Below are positions 1 to 8,424 of a DNA stretch of 38,289 nt, piece after piece. The notes beneath the pieces were generated by a model, which was not told where the DNA came from, made no database searches, and saw only the letters and a list, made by a program, of their open reading frames with translations. The stretch comes from Hyphomonadaceae bacterium. GTDB taxonomy: Bacteria > Pseudomonadota > Alphaproteobacteria > Caulobacterales > Aquidulcibacteraceae. Numbering within the stretch: position 1 is the stretch's first letter; every line of letters begins with the position of its first letter. The position numbers were made by a program, and so were the translations under genes. Location: assembly GCA_022843225.1 (NCBI GenBank), contig JALHOC010000019.1, positions 1 to 38,289 of the forward strand, read 5' to 3'.

Positions 1-119
1 CGATGTCCCAATTGGAGCGCGCGAGCGGTTCGGCGATCGTGGCGATAGGTTGGGTGTGGCCTACCGCCGCTGCGGCGCCTTTGCGGAAACTGGGATGCCG
101 CGGCTATGACTGTCGCGCA
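1..119 (+). repeat. Direct repeat, copy 1 (cut by window edge)
   Basis: This stretch matches 5728-5846 with two differences in 119 bases (G/A in the GGTTCGGC/GGTTCAGC segment, C/T in GGCTATG/GGTTATG). Its left end is outside the window, so the true repeat may be longer. It contains a short frame that stays open in both copies and stops at TGA 107-109; across this frame one difference is synonymous (Leu) and one changes Gly to Ser. It also holds a small perfect inverted repeat (CGCCGC-T-GCGGCG, 65-77). The two copies bracket the whole DUF2946/TonB/PepSY module. Confidence 0.95.
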
Positions 120-236
120 ATCGAGACACTCGCAGTGAGGCGTTTGGGGGCGTCGCCCGAATATCGCCGCGCCGGGGAAGAGGCGCGACACTGGAGCGCT
201 GGCGCGTTAATGGGATTCCACGTGACAAGTGAGGAC

Positions 237-671
237 ATGTTGCGGGGGCTACGCCACCATAAGATTGGGTTCGCCCAGGCGCTGACAGCGTTCGCGCTGC
301 TGGCGATGGTTGTGCGTGCGCTCGTTCCGGCCGGCTACATGTTCACGCCGAGCCAGGATCACCGCTTCATCACGGTGACCTTGTGCTCCGGTAATGGACC
401 CGCCGAACTCGTCATGGACCTGACGACAGGCGCCGTCGTTGATCCGGGTTCAACGAACCAAAACGACGCGCCCTCCAAGAATGCGCCCAGCGCCGATGCG
501 CCCTGCGTCTTTGCTGTTGCGGCGGCGCTCTCTGCGCCAGAGCAACCGGCGTCCGTGCCTGTTGTCTTCCGTCTCGGTTCCGCCGACCTTCCGCACGCAA
601 TCGCGATTGCGCCTAGCCGCAGCCTCGCCGCGCCGCCGCCCTGGGCAACAGGCCCGCCCGTTCTTCTCTGA
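237..671 (+). CDS. DUF2946-like membrane-anchored protein
   Basis: A 144-residue protein with an N-terminal hydrophobic segment (about residues 10-28, ending ALVPAGYM), followed by an extracytoplasmic stretch with LCSGNG and a second cysteine in DAPCVF. The layout (short TM, 'LVPAGYM', then a Cys-containing motif) is that of DUF2946 proteins, which often sit beside copper- or metal-related TonB receptors and PepSY proteins. I chose ATG 237 because AAGTGAGG lies just upstream and because the frame upstream runs through the direct repeat with unconvincing composition; ATG 210 is an alternative. It lies 96 bp before the TonB receptor in the same direction. A role in metal handling is inferred from family and context. 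Confidence 0.65.
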   Translation: MLRGLRHHKIGFAQALTAFALLAMVVRALVPAGYMFTPSQDHRFITVTLCSGNGPAELVMDLTTGAVVDPGSTNQNDAPSKNAPSADAPCVFAVAAALSAPEQPASVPVVFRLGSADLPHAIAIAPSRSLAAPPPWATGPPVLL

Positions 672-767
672 CCCCAACAATCGTCGGTGCGGTCCTTCGG
701 GGCAGCGCCCGAGCCCGTTGTCGTGCGCGCGGCATGAATGTCAGTGCGCCGTGTTTAGAGAGTTTCC

Positions 768-2861
768 ATGTCACCCTCATCATTTGCCCGACTCGTCGCC
801 GCGTCGGCGTCGTTGGCCGCGCTGTCGGCTGTCCTTGTCCCTAGCATGGCTCATGCCGAAGCGTTGGACGCCGAAGACCGGCGACCGGACGCTGAGATCG
901 TGGTCGTCGGACAACGCCCGAACCCCGAAGCCGAGGCCGCAACACAAGCCGCCCGCGAACGGCCGGGCAATGTGTCCGTCGTTGCGGCGGAAGAGTTTGA
1001 AGATCGCTACGCCGTCACATTCCGCGACACGCTGCAACTCACGCCCGGCGTCATCGCACAGCCGCGCTTTGGCGAAGAGGTGCGCTTGTCGATCCGCGGC
1101 TCGGGGCTTGCCAACAACGCGCATTTGCGGGGCGTCGAGCTCTTGTTCGATGGCGTGCCGATCAATGGCGCGGATGGCTTCGGCGATTTTCAGGAGCTTG
1201 ATCCAAGCTTCGCCAACTTCATCACCGTCAATCGCGGCGCCAACGCCTTCGCGAGCGGATCGGCGACCTTGGGCGGCGCCGTTGAACTCACCGGCATCAC
1301 AGGCCGCAGCGTCGACGAAGCCGGGTTCTTGCGCGTGGATTTAGGATCTTTCGGCACGGAACGGGTCAACGCTCGCGCCGCTTATGCGGATGATCGCTAC
1401 GACCTGATCATTTCCGCCACCGGTCAGCGCCAGGATGGGTTCCGCCAAAACGCGGAGCAGAGCAATGGCCGGCTGTATGCGCAGGCTGGCATCCGCTGGA
1501 ACGATGCGGTGGAAACGCGCTTCGGCCTTCTCGGCAACGACGTTAATCAACGCATCCCCGGCGCGCTGACCATCGCGCAAGCGACGACGACGTCCGAACT
1601 CGCCAACACGGGCAATTTCAACTTCGCCTTTGCCCGCGACATCAATTCCTGGCGCGGCTGGACACGCACGACGATCAACGCCGGTGCGCTTGGCGATTTC
1701 ACGCTTGGCGCGGCGTATACGGATCGTCAGCTCTATCACCCGATCAGCGTGGTGATCGATCAACGCGTCTCCGATGGCCTACTTTTCGCGCGCTGGGATG
1801 GCGAGACGGAAGCGCTTGGCATGCCGCTCGCCTGGACTGCGGGCGTGCGCTGGCGGGATGCGCGCACGGCCGCGCGGACCTATGCCGCCACGCCGAACCG
1901 TCAAGCCGCCCGCGGCGCCTTGACGGCGCATTCCATTCAGTATGCTGGCGGTCTTGATGCGTTCGCGGAACTGCGACTGAAACCGACCGAGCGGCTGACG
2001 CTGCTTGCCGGTCTCAATAGCATCGACACGGATCGCGAGGCGTTGAACCTGCGCAATCCGGCGGCGAGCGACAGCGAGACTTTCAACCAGATCAGCCCAA
2101 AACTCGGCCTGCTGTGGGAGGCGTCGGACGCGCTGCAGGTTTTCGCCAACGTGTCTGGCGTGTACGAGCCGCCGTCGTTCGGGCAACTCACGCAGGGCGG
2201 TTTTGTTACCTTCGTGCCGATCAAGGCGCAGGAGGGAACGAGTTACGAGATCGGCGTGCGCGGCGATCTCGGGCGCATGCGCTATGAGCTGACCTATTAT
2301 GACGCGCGCCTTGAGAACGAATTCATTTCCTTCCAGGTCAGCCCGCTCATCCCTGCCGCCACGTTCAATGCGCCGAACACGATCCATCGCGGCATTGAGG
2401 CAGGCCTAGGGGCAACACTAGCCGAAGACCTGTTCGGCGGCGCGCTCAACGCCCGCGCGGCTTGGACATGGAACGATTTCACTTTCGATGGCGATCCCGT
2501 TTATGGCGACAATCAGTTGGCGGGCGTGCCGGAAAGCACGCTGGTTGCGGAGTTGGCCTGGAGCGATGGGCGCCTGCGCATTGCGCCCTCGGTGTTCGTC
2601 CAATCCGACACTGTGGTCGATTTCCGCAACACGATGCGCTCGCCTAGCTACACACTGCTCAACATCAGCGGATCTTATGCCGTGACAGACAGTGTGTCGG
2701 TGTTTTTTGAGGGCCGAAATCTGACCGATGAGAAGTATGTGTCGATGGTGTCGTCGATCGCCAATGCACAGGCTCCAGGCGCGAACCTTTCCATCGCGAC
2801 GCCGGGCGATGGGGCGGCGGTGTTTGGCGGTCTGCGGTTGCGGTTTGGAGCGCGGTCATGA
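768..2861 (+). CDS. TonB-dependent outer-membrane receptor
   Basis: A 697-residue outer-membrane receptor. The signal peptide is about residues 1-30 (cleavage after AHA), with a TonB-box-like AEIVVVGQR at about 43-51. A plug domain follows (LQLTPGV, VRLSIRGSG, LFDGVPING, ITVNRGANAF, GGAVELTG), then a 22-strand-type barrel with the NLTDEKY motif and a C-terminal aromatic/basic end (LRLRFGARS). The plug resembles the FecA-type branch of iron and metal receptors. The stop overlaps the start of the PepSY gene (ATGA), so the two are probably translationally coupled. DUF2946 and PepSY neighbours suggest a metal chelate, possibly copper or iron, as ligand; this is inference. The whole module is bracketed by direct repeats. 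Confidence 0.92.
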   Translation: MSPSSFARLVAASASLAALSAVLVPSMAHAEALDAEDRRPDAEIVVVGQRPNPEAEAATQAARERPGNVSVVAAEEFEDRYAVTFRDTLQLTPGVIAQPRFGEEVRLSIRGSGLANNAHLRGVELLFDGVPINGADGFGDFQELDPSFANFITVNRGANAFASGSATLGGAVELTGITGRSVDEAGFLRVDLGSFGTERVNARAAYADDRYDLIISATGQRQDGFRQNAEQSNGRLYAQAGIRWNDAVETRFGLLGNDVNQRIPGALTIAQATTTSELANTGNFNFAFARDINSWRGWTRTTINAGALGDFTLGAAYTDRQLYHPISVVIDQRVSDGLLFARWDGETEALGMPLAWTAGVRWRDARTAARTYAATPNRQAARGALTAHSIQYAGGLDAFAELRLKPTERLTLLAGLNSIDTDREALNLRNPAASDSETFNQISPKLGLLWEASDALQVFANVSGVYEPPSFGQLTQGGFVTFVPIKAQEGTSYEIGVRGDLGRMRYELTYYDARLENEFISFQVSPLIPAATFNAPNTIHRGIEAGLGATLAEDLFGGALNARAAWTWNDFTFDGDPVYGDNQLAGVPESTLVAELAWSDGRLRIAPSVFVQSDTVVDFRNTMRSPSYTLLNISGSYAVTDSVSVFFEGRNLTDEKYVSMVSSIANAQAPGANLSIATPGDGAAVFGGLRLRFGARS

Positions 2862-4183
2862 GCGTGCGCGCAATCCATCGCAAGCTGGCGTGGGTTGCAG
2901 GTCTGGTGGCGGTCCTTTGGGCCGCCACCGGTTTCCTGCATCCGATCATGAGCTGGACCGCGCCGCGCCCAGCCGTGCAGGCGCCGTCGGCGCAAGTGTT
3001 GACACTTGATGGCCTAACTCCGCCAGCCCCCGCCCTGGCCGCAGCCGGCATTGCAGAAACAACGCTTGTGCGGCTGGTGAAGGTGGACGGCAACCCGTAT
3101 TGGTTTGCCGCGCGCGATAACTCCGCGCGCGTCGTCCTTGATGCTCGCTCTGGCGCAGTAGCGCCAGAGATAGAGCAGCGTCACGCCATCGCGCTCGCGC
3201 GCCATTATGCGGGGTTGCCCAATTCGCGGGTTGAAGCCACGCGGCTGATCACCGCGTTCAGCACCGAATATCCGAGCGTGAACCGCCTCTTGCCGGTTTG
3301 GGAGGTCCGTTTCGCAACGCCGGATGGCCTCACGCTCTATGTTGATACAGGGCTTGATCGTCTCGCGGCGGTGGCGAACGATCAGCGGCGCGTTCTCCTC
3401 AGCGTATTCCAGAATATCCATACGCTGAAATTCCTGGAACCGATCGAGCCATTGCGATTGGCGGTGATTTTCGCACTGATCGCGACGGTGATCGCCACAA
3501 CCACATTCGGCGCTGCGATGCTATGGCGCTCACGCGGGCGCGGCTTGCACAGGGCGCACACGATCGCGGCTTGGGTGGCGTTGCCATCGGTGGCGATGTT
3601 CACCCTGTCAGGCACGCTGCATCTTTTCGTCACCTCAAGCCTCTGGGCTGAACCCGCGCCGCGCGCTGCGCTTTTTGGTGTTGCGCAACTTCCGCCCATT
3701 CCTGGAACCGAACCGGGCATCGTCGTCAATGACTTGACCGCGGCGGGCGGCCCACTCTGGCGGCTGCAAATCGAAGAGACAGGATACTATTTCGGTACAC
3801 ATGCGCCGGATACGGACCAAGACCGCGCCCGTGCGCTGGGCGTCGCGCCGGCAGAAGCGTCCGTGTCAATGGTCACCCGCTTCGGCGATGGCTACGGCTT
3901 CATCAACAAACGCCTGCCGGTTTGGCGCGTCGATGCGCCGAGTGGCCCCGTTTTCGTGGACGTCCGCGAAGGCCTGATCGCCGCGCGCCCGAACGAAACC
4001 TGGCTGACACGCCTTGAGGGCTGGACGTTCGACAATCTGCACAAATGGGAGTTCCTCAACCCGCTGGGCCGACGCAACCGCGACTACGCCACCATGGCGG
4101 CCACTGCGGTGTTGATCGCCGTCAGCCTACTCGGGTTTGCCCTCATACTGCGGCGGAGAAAGGGCCGTGACTCTTCGGTGTGA
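2858..4183 (+). CDS. PepSY-associated TM helix protein
   Basis: A 441-residue inner-membrane protein of the PepSY_TM type. Hydrophobic segments are seen at about residues 10-30, 200-222, 236-260 and 411-432, with two periplasmic PepSY-like regions between them (LPVWEVRF and LPVWRVDAPSGPVFVDVREG are typical). Such proteins accompany siderophore or metal TonB receptors and are thought to help reduce or release the metal in the periplasm. The ATG overlaps the receptor stop by 4 nt, with GGAG just upstream, which supports an operon. Conserved His residues near the membrane (e.g. the HRK near residue 8, LHK near 390) could bind haem or metal, but this is not proven by the sequence. Confidence 0.88.
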   Translation: MSVRAIHRKLAWVAGLVAVLWAATGFLHPIMSWTAPRPAVQAPSAQVLTLDGLTPPAPALAAAGIAETTLVRLVKVDGNPYWFAARDNSARVVLDARSGAVAPEIEQRHAIALARHYAGLPNSRVEATRLITAFSTEYPSVNRLLPVWEVRFATPDGLTLYVDTGLDRLAAVANDQRRVLLSVFQNIHTLKFLEPIEPLRLAVIFALIATVIATTTFGAAMLWRSRGRGLHRAHTIAAWVALPSVAMFTLSGTLHLFVTSSLWAEPAPRAALFGVAQLPPIPGTEPGIVVNDLTAAGGPLWRLQIEETGYYFGTHAPDTDQDRARALGVAPAEASVSMVTRFGDGYGFINKRLPVWRVDAPSGPVFVDVREGLIAARPNETWLTRLEGWTFDNLHKWEFLNPLGRRNRDYATMAATAVLIAVSLLGFALILRRRKGRDSSV

Positions 4184-4425
4184 GCCGCGCCGGCACGGCG
4201 GGCGGGTTCGGCGATGACGGACATTTCCGCGCCAGTCTAAGCGCGCACTCAAGTCGGTCGGATAGTTTGGACTCTATCCTCGTATCTTTGACCCTGCATT
4301 TGGGGCCCTAGTCTGGCCGGCGCGCGCCCTTGTGCACGGCCGCCAGGGAGGAGAATGTCGATTTTTGGCCCTGAACCGCCACTCGCCGGTTTGCCCTGAG
4401 CGCCGGGATGAGGTCTTGATTAGGC

Positions 4426-4782
4426 GTGAACTTACTACATCTGTTCTTAGCGAGCGCGGCGGCGACCTACGCGCTGATGTTTCTTCAGCATCTGACCAAG
4501 TCGCGCGTGTTCGGCTTTCTCGCCAGGCTGATGACTCTGTCCACGGTGTTGCTGCTCGCCGCGCTAATCACCGGCGGCACCGCCCTCGTCGCCGCCACCA
4601 TTGGCGCCATCATTGGTGCAGGAGCCGCCATTTATCGGCTTATACGCAACCGCGCTGCGCTCACGCTAAGCACTGCCGATGCGTTCGCCACTGCGGTCCT
4701 TTTCGGCGCGGGCATCGGGATGGCGATAGCGGTGGCGCTGTCGTTTTTCGACCCTTTGTCAGAGCCTTGGGGGAACCACTAG
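4426..4782 (+). CDS. Small hydrophobic membrane protein, unknown
   Basis: A 118-residue protein from a GTG start. About four hydrophobic stretches are visible (residues 2-20, 34-52, 54-72 and 82-107), with a Gly/Ala-rich middle (IGAIIGAGAAIY). No family was recognised. GATGAGG lies 13 nt upstream and TAGG closer, so the ribosome site is only fair. It follows the PepSY gene by 242 bp inside the repeat-bracketed module. A longer overlapping frame at 4332-4814 has Arg/His-rich shadow composition and was not preferred. The gene is plausible because the hydrophobic pattern is coherent end to end, but its function is unknown. Confidence 0.55.
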   Translation: MNLLHLFLASAAATYALMFLQHLTKSRVFGFLARLMTLSTVLLLAALITGGTALVAATIGAIIGAGAAIYRLIRNRAALTLSTADAFATAVLFGAGIGMAIAVALSFFDPLSEPWGNH

Positions 4783-5059
4783 CAACTATAAAGGCGTTTA
4801 GGCCAGGCTGCTGACAGCACGCTCGGATCGATCAAGCTAGTCGCGAATTGTGACTGGTCGGCAGCATTACCGACGACCCGATTGGATCGGGTTAGTCATT
4901 CGGAAGAAAGTGGCGATCAGGCGTGCGATGGCCCAAAACCGACCCTGATGCCGTTACGGTTGGCCCTCGTAGGCGGAGGGGCTCAACTAAGCCTTCCTCC
5001 CTGTTGACTCCTGTGCTTCTTTGCGAGCCGGGCCCAGGCCCGCAGCTAAGGGGGTGTCA

Positions 5060-5620
5060 GTGCCGGATCTCAGCTCATTTTTTGCAATTCCCGCTGATGC
5101 CAGCTTTTGGGACGTCGCAAACTCGCCGGTGCTGGTGACGTTCCTAGCCGCGATTATCGGTTGGCAACTCAACAAGCGGGTCACAAAGGCGGAAGAGAAG
5201 GCCGAGGACGCCCAAAGCTTTGTCACCTTGAAGGAAGGGCTAGAAGAGCGCGAAGCCGAGTTAGATGGCGAGATCGCTGACGTTTCGGAGTCAGGTGCTG
5301 CGGGCCAAAGCGGTGACGATCACCGAACCGAAGCCAGGAAAGTGTTCGATGAAGCCGTAGCGTTTGTTGAGCAGAGAATTCGCGACGACAACGATGGCAG
5401 ACACCAACGCACCTACAAGAGTTTGGGTCGAGTTCGCCCAGCCTTAAAAGCCGCAGCCCTATTCGAACGAGAACAACTTAAGCAGTCGCAGTACGATGCA
5501 GCGGTACAACTGTTCCGGGAATGGACGCAGTATCATCAGGGAAGAGCCGCGAACAAACGGGTACCTTTGGAGGTTTTGGAGAGAATGCAGCAGTCTCTTC
5601 GGGCCTTGCGGTCAGCCTAG
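5060..5620 (+). CDS. Membrane-anchored protein with helical cytoplasmic domain, unknown
   Basis: A 186-residue protein from GTG 5060, chosen because AAGGGGG sits at good spacing upstream; GTG 5054 and an upstream ATG at 5021 are alternatives. One N-terminal membrane segment (about residues 20-36, SPVLVTFLAAIIGW) is followed at once by a Lys/Glu/Arg-rich probable coiled coil (residues 40-75) and a mostly alpha-helical, charged C-terminal domain. No catalytic motif or known family was recognised. It is the last complete gene before the second copy of the direct repeat and has no obvious link to the receptor genes upstream, so it may be passenger cargo of that segment. Confidence 0.6.
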   Translation: MPDLSSFFAIPADASFWDVANSPVLVTFLAAIIGWQLNKRVTKAEEKAEDAQSFVTLKEGLEEREAELDGEIADVSESGAAGQSGDDHRTEARKVFDEAVAFVEQRIRDDNDGRHQRTYKSLGRVRPALKAAALFEREQLKQSQYDAAVQLFREWTQYHQGRAANKRVPLEVLERMQQSLRALRSA

Positions 5621-5683
5621 CTTAGTGTCGCGTTCAGAGAATGAGAGGGCTTTTCTTGCTGATTTGACCCGCTCGGGCGGGCT

Positions 5684-5836
5684 ATGACCGCCATCGGCGA
5701 GATCGCGCCGCATACGAGTCTCTTGCGCGATGTCCCAATTGGAGCGCGCGAGCGGTTCAGCGATCGTGGCGATAGGTTGGGTGTGGCCTACCGCCGCTGC
5801 GGCGCCTTTGCGGAAACTGGGATGCCGCGGTTATGA
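5684..5836 (+). CDS. Short ORF in the direct repeat, possibly leader or gene remnant
   Basis: A 50-codon frame (start MTAIGEIAPH, end TGMPRL, stop TGA 5834-5836) that overlaps most of repeat copy 2. The same frame, with the same stop, is present in copy 1 (to position 109), where its beginning is outside the window. The stop lies only 9 nt before the ATG of the MFS gene, which itself has no clear Shine-Dalgarno site, so translational coupling is possible. No family was recognised. It could equally be the C-terminal remnant of a gene duplicated with the repeat. Confidence 0.3.
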   Translation: MTAIGEIAPHTSLLRDVPIGARERFSDRGDRLGVAYRRCGAFAETGMPRL

Positions 5837-5846
5837 CTGTCGCGCA
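5728..5846 (+). repeat. Direct repeat, copy 2
   Basis: This is the second copy of the sequence at 1-119 (117 of 119 positions the same). Homology stops exactly at the A of the MFS ATG (5846): copy 1 continues into unrelated sequence (ATCGAGAC) and copy 2 into the permease gene. Homology may extend left of 5728 but cannot be judged because copy 1 is cut by the window. Confidence 0.95.
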
Positions 5847-7174
5847 TGACTGCCTTTCATCAACTCTTGGCCAACACCCTCGTTGCCAGCATCACCAATT
5901 TCACGGTCTGGTTTGCGGCGACGTTTTGGGTGTTCCTCGAAACGCGCTCGGTGTTCGCAACCGGGCTCATTGCCGGAATCTATCTTGCACTGACGAGCGG
6001 ACTGGGCATCTGGTTCGGCAGCCTTGTCGATCATCATCGCAAGAAGCACGTGATGATGGCGTCGAGCGCGGCGTCCTTCGCGTTCTATGCCGTGGGTCTT
6101 GCCGCGTGCCTGCTTGTACCCACGTCGACGCTGACCGAGGTTTCGGGCGCGCCGCTTTGGCTGTTCATCGTCGTCGTCATGTTTGGCGTCATTGCCGGCA
6201 ACATCCGCAACATCGCCTTGCCCACGCTTGTAACGGTTCTCGTTCCCGAGGACCGGCGGGATAAGGCGAACGGCCTTGTCGGCATGGTGACGGGCATTGG
6301 CTTTCTAACCACCTCGGCCATAAGCGGCTTTCTTGTCGCCTGGGGCGGGATGGCGGGAACACTCGCGCTTGCGCTCGTCTTCTCGCTTTTGGCGTTTGCG
6401 CATCTTTTATTCGTCACGCTGCACGAGACGATTCCTGAGGCCGATCCAAGCGCGCCCCGACGGATCGATCTCCGTGGAACCGTCGCTGTCATCGCTGCGA
6501 TACCGGGGCTGTTCGCACTGATCCTCTTCGCCACATTCAATAATTTTCTGGGCGGCGTGTTCATGGCGCTGATGGATGCTTACGGACTCTCGCTGATGTC
6601 GGTCGAGCGCTGGGGCCTGTTGTGGGCGGTGGTTTCGACCGCCTTCATCCTCAGCGGTTTTCTCATCTCGCGCACGGGACTGGGCAAAAACCCGCTGCGA
6701 ACACTGCTCATGGTGAACCTCGTTGTATGGGCCGTGAGCATGGTGTTCACAGTACAGTCGTCGATCCCGCTGTTGGCGGCAGGATGCTTCATTTGGCTAT
6801 TCCTCGGTCCCTACGCGGAAGCCGCGGAGCACACGACACTTCAAAAGGTCGTACCGCTGGAACGGCAGGGGCGCGTGTTCGGTTTTGCTCAGTCCGTCGA
6901 GCAAGCAGCTTCACCGCTCACCGCGTTTATGATCGCGCCACTGACGCAGTTCGCGTTTATCCCGCTGATGACCACAGGCGCTGGCGCTGACGCAATTGGT
7001 GACTGGTACGGGCGTGGACCCGAGAGGGGTATCGCGCTCGTTTTCAGCGCGGCCGGATTTGTAGGCGTGATCGCCACCATCGCCGCCTTCAACTCGAAAT
7101 CTTACCGCCAGCTCAGCGCGACATATGCGGCAAGTGCCAAGATGCAAGGCGGCGAAGGCAAGGGGACGGATTGA
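5846..7174 (+). CDS. MFS transporter (MFS_3 / EntS-like)
   Basis: A 442-residue permease with about 12 hydrophobic segments and the MFS motif-A-like loop GSLVDHHRKKHVM after the second helix. It has the general look of the MFS_3 group (enterobactin exporter EntS and related drug or macrolide exporters): N-terminal TNFTVWFAATFWVF and the VLVPEDRRDKANGLVGMVTG signature between helices 4 and 5. The substrate cannot be told. The start lies at the edge of direct repeat copy 2 with no good ribosome site, so coupling to the short frame that ends 9 nt upstream is possible. Its 3' end overlaps the convergent serine hydrolase gene by about 60 bp. Confidence 0.88.
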   Translation: MTAFHQLLANTLVASITNFTVWFAATFWVFLETRSVFATGLIAGIYLALTSGLGIWFGSLVDHHRKKHVMMASSAASFAFYAVGLAACLLVPTSTLTEVSGAPLWLFIVVVMFGVIAGNIRNIALPTLVTVLVPEDRRDKANGLVGMVTGIGFLTTSAISGFLVAWGGMAGTLALALVFSLLAFAHLLFVTLHETIPEADPSAPRRIDLRGTVAVIAAIPGLFALILFATFNNFLGGVFMALMDAYGLSLMSVERWGLLWAVVSTAFILSGFLISRTGLGKNPLRTLLMVNLVVWAVSMVFTVQSSIPLLAAGCFIWLFLGPYAEAAEHTTLQKVVPLERQGRVFGFAQSVEQAASPLTAFMIAPLTQFAFIPLMTTGAGADAIGDWYGRGPERGIALVFSAAGFVGVIATIAAFNSKSYRQLSATYAASAKMQGGEGKGTD

Positions 7175-8417
7175 GGGCGTAAGCTATCCGAAGCCAGGAG
7201 CAGTCGCGAGTGGCCGAAATCGGCGAAAAGCAAACGCCGCCCGCTCGATGCGCCATCCTTAGCTCCTCATAGTCGTGAAGCTCCGGATATATCCACCAGA
7301 ACGGAAACTGCGTCTCGCCCAGCACCAGCGCGGCGACCTCGGGAAAGATGATCTCTGCGCGCACGCTGTTGCCCAGCATCACCAGGCAGCGCTGCTGCGC
7401 CTCCGCACAAATGACCAGATTTCCGGTCCAGTCATTGTGTCCGCCCTTGGAGAAATAACGCCCGTTTGGGCCATCCCAGGTTTCACCCACGAGTGAAGCG
7501 GAGAGGTTGGTCGCTTCGCCGCGTGGGTCGATGGTGTTGTAAAACTGGATCGTTGGAAACTTCTGCGTGGTGCGGATCGGGAATTGTGCGCGCACCCATT
7601 CGGCGCGCGCCGCGCGGGAGAGACCTTCACCAGCAAACATCCCGCGCCACATGCGCGCTTGATCTTCGATTGTGGTGTCCATCGAGCCTGCGGCGGCGAC
7701 GTTGTCGCGGCGATCATGCGGTTCGAATGTTCCATCCATGGCGTAGCCGTCGGCGAGGTTACCGGCGAAATCGTCGCGCCATTGCATCGAGGTGCGCGCC
7801 ATGGCGAAGCGATCGAACACGCGGGTTTGCATCTCCGCACCAACATCGAGGCCCAGGCCCTGTTCAAGCACGGTCTGCAAAATCCAGATGCCTTCGTTCG
7901 AATAGGCGTAGTGCTCACCCGGCGTGAAGTGGAAGCGCAGCCGCTGATCGGCATCCAACCAGCGCATGTTGGCGAAGCCGCTCGTGTGCGAGAGCAGGAT
8001 GCGCGGCGTCAGCTGGCGCCACCGTTCATCCCCGGCGAGATCAGCGTAATCCTCGTACTCCGGTAGCGGGCGCGGCAGATAGTCCGCGATCGAGCGATCG
8101 AGATCGAGCCGGCCCTCATCGACCAGTTGCATCACCATGTACGCAAACGCCGCCTTGGTTAAGGATGCGCCGTACATGATCGTATCGGTCTCAAGCGGCA
8201 GCGCATTCTCGCGATTGCGAGAGCCGTAGGCGCCGACATGCGTAATCTCACCGCGCTCGATCACGGCGACAGCCATGCCGACAACCTGCTCGCGCGCCAT
8301 CAACGCCTCGATGCGTGCATCGAGCGGTTCGCCGCGTAAAGAGGGCTCGGCGACGGTCAAAGTGGTGGTGGCGCAGCTCGCGAGAGCGGCGGCGGCAATC
8401 AAAGCAACGAATTTCAT
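7113..8417 (-). CDS. Serine beta-lactamase-fold hydrolase, probable lipoprotein
   Basis: A 434-residue class C beta-lactamase/esterase-like protein. A lipobox (ALASC, Cys15) suggests export and lipid anchoring. Catalytic motifs of the penicillin-binding fold are present: S85-L-T-K88 (SxxK), Y172-S-N174 (YxN), and KGGHND near 324-329 in place of the KTG box. The family includes beta-lactamases, D-aminopeptidases and esterases, and the substrate is unknown. GAGGACGAA precedes the ATG. It follows the XRE regulator gene by 7 bp, so the two are an operon. The last ~40 residues are Cys- and Arg-rich and overlap the MFS gene in antisense, so the original C-terminus may have ended sooner and the tail may be a read-through extension. 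Confidence 0.88.
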   Translation of the reverse strand: MKFVALIAAAALASCATTTLTVAEPSLRGEPLDARIEALMAREQVVGMAVAVIERGEITHVGAYGSRNRENALPLETDTIMYGASLTKAAFAYMVMQLVDEGRLDLDRSIADYLPRPLPEYEDYADLAGDERWRQLTPRILLSHTSGFANMRWLDADQRLRFHFTPGEHYAYSNEGIWILQTVLEQGLGLDVGAEMQTRVFDRFAMARTSMQWRDDFAGNLADGYAMDGTFEPHDRRDNVAAAGSMDTTIEDQARMWRGMFAGEGLSRAARAEWVRAQFPIRTTQKFPTIQFYNTIDPRGEATNLSASLVGETWDGPNGRYFSKGGHNDWTGNLVICAEAQQRCLVMLGNSVRAEIIFPEVAALVLGETQFPFWWIYPELHDYEELRMAHRAGGVCFSPISATRDCSWLRIAYALNPSPCLRRLASWHLPHMSR

Positions 8418-8424
8418 TTCGTCC

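Noticed and set aside
3-236. Extension of the DUF2946 frame back into the direct repeat
   Set aside because: Composition is shadow-like and the signal-type N-terminus with a ribosome site starts at 237.
4332-4814. Alternative 160-codon frame over the small membrane protein
   Set aside because: Arg/His/Cys-rich without domain; the overlapping frame at 4426 has coherent membrane helices.
1-5846. An insertion sequence or integron as cause of the direct repeat
   Set aside because: No transposase or integrase gene and no terminal inverted repeats were found; the repeat is far longer than an IS target duplication.
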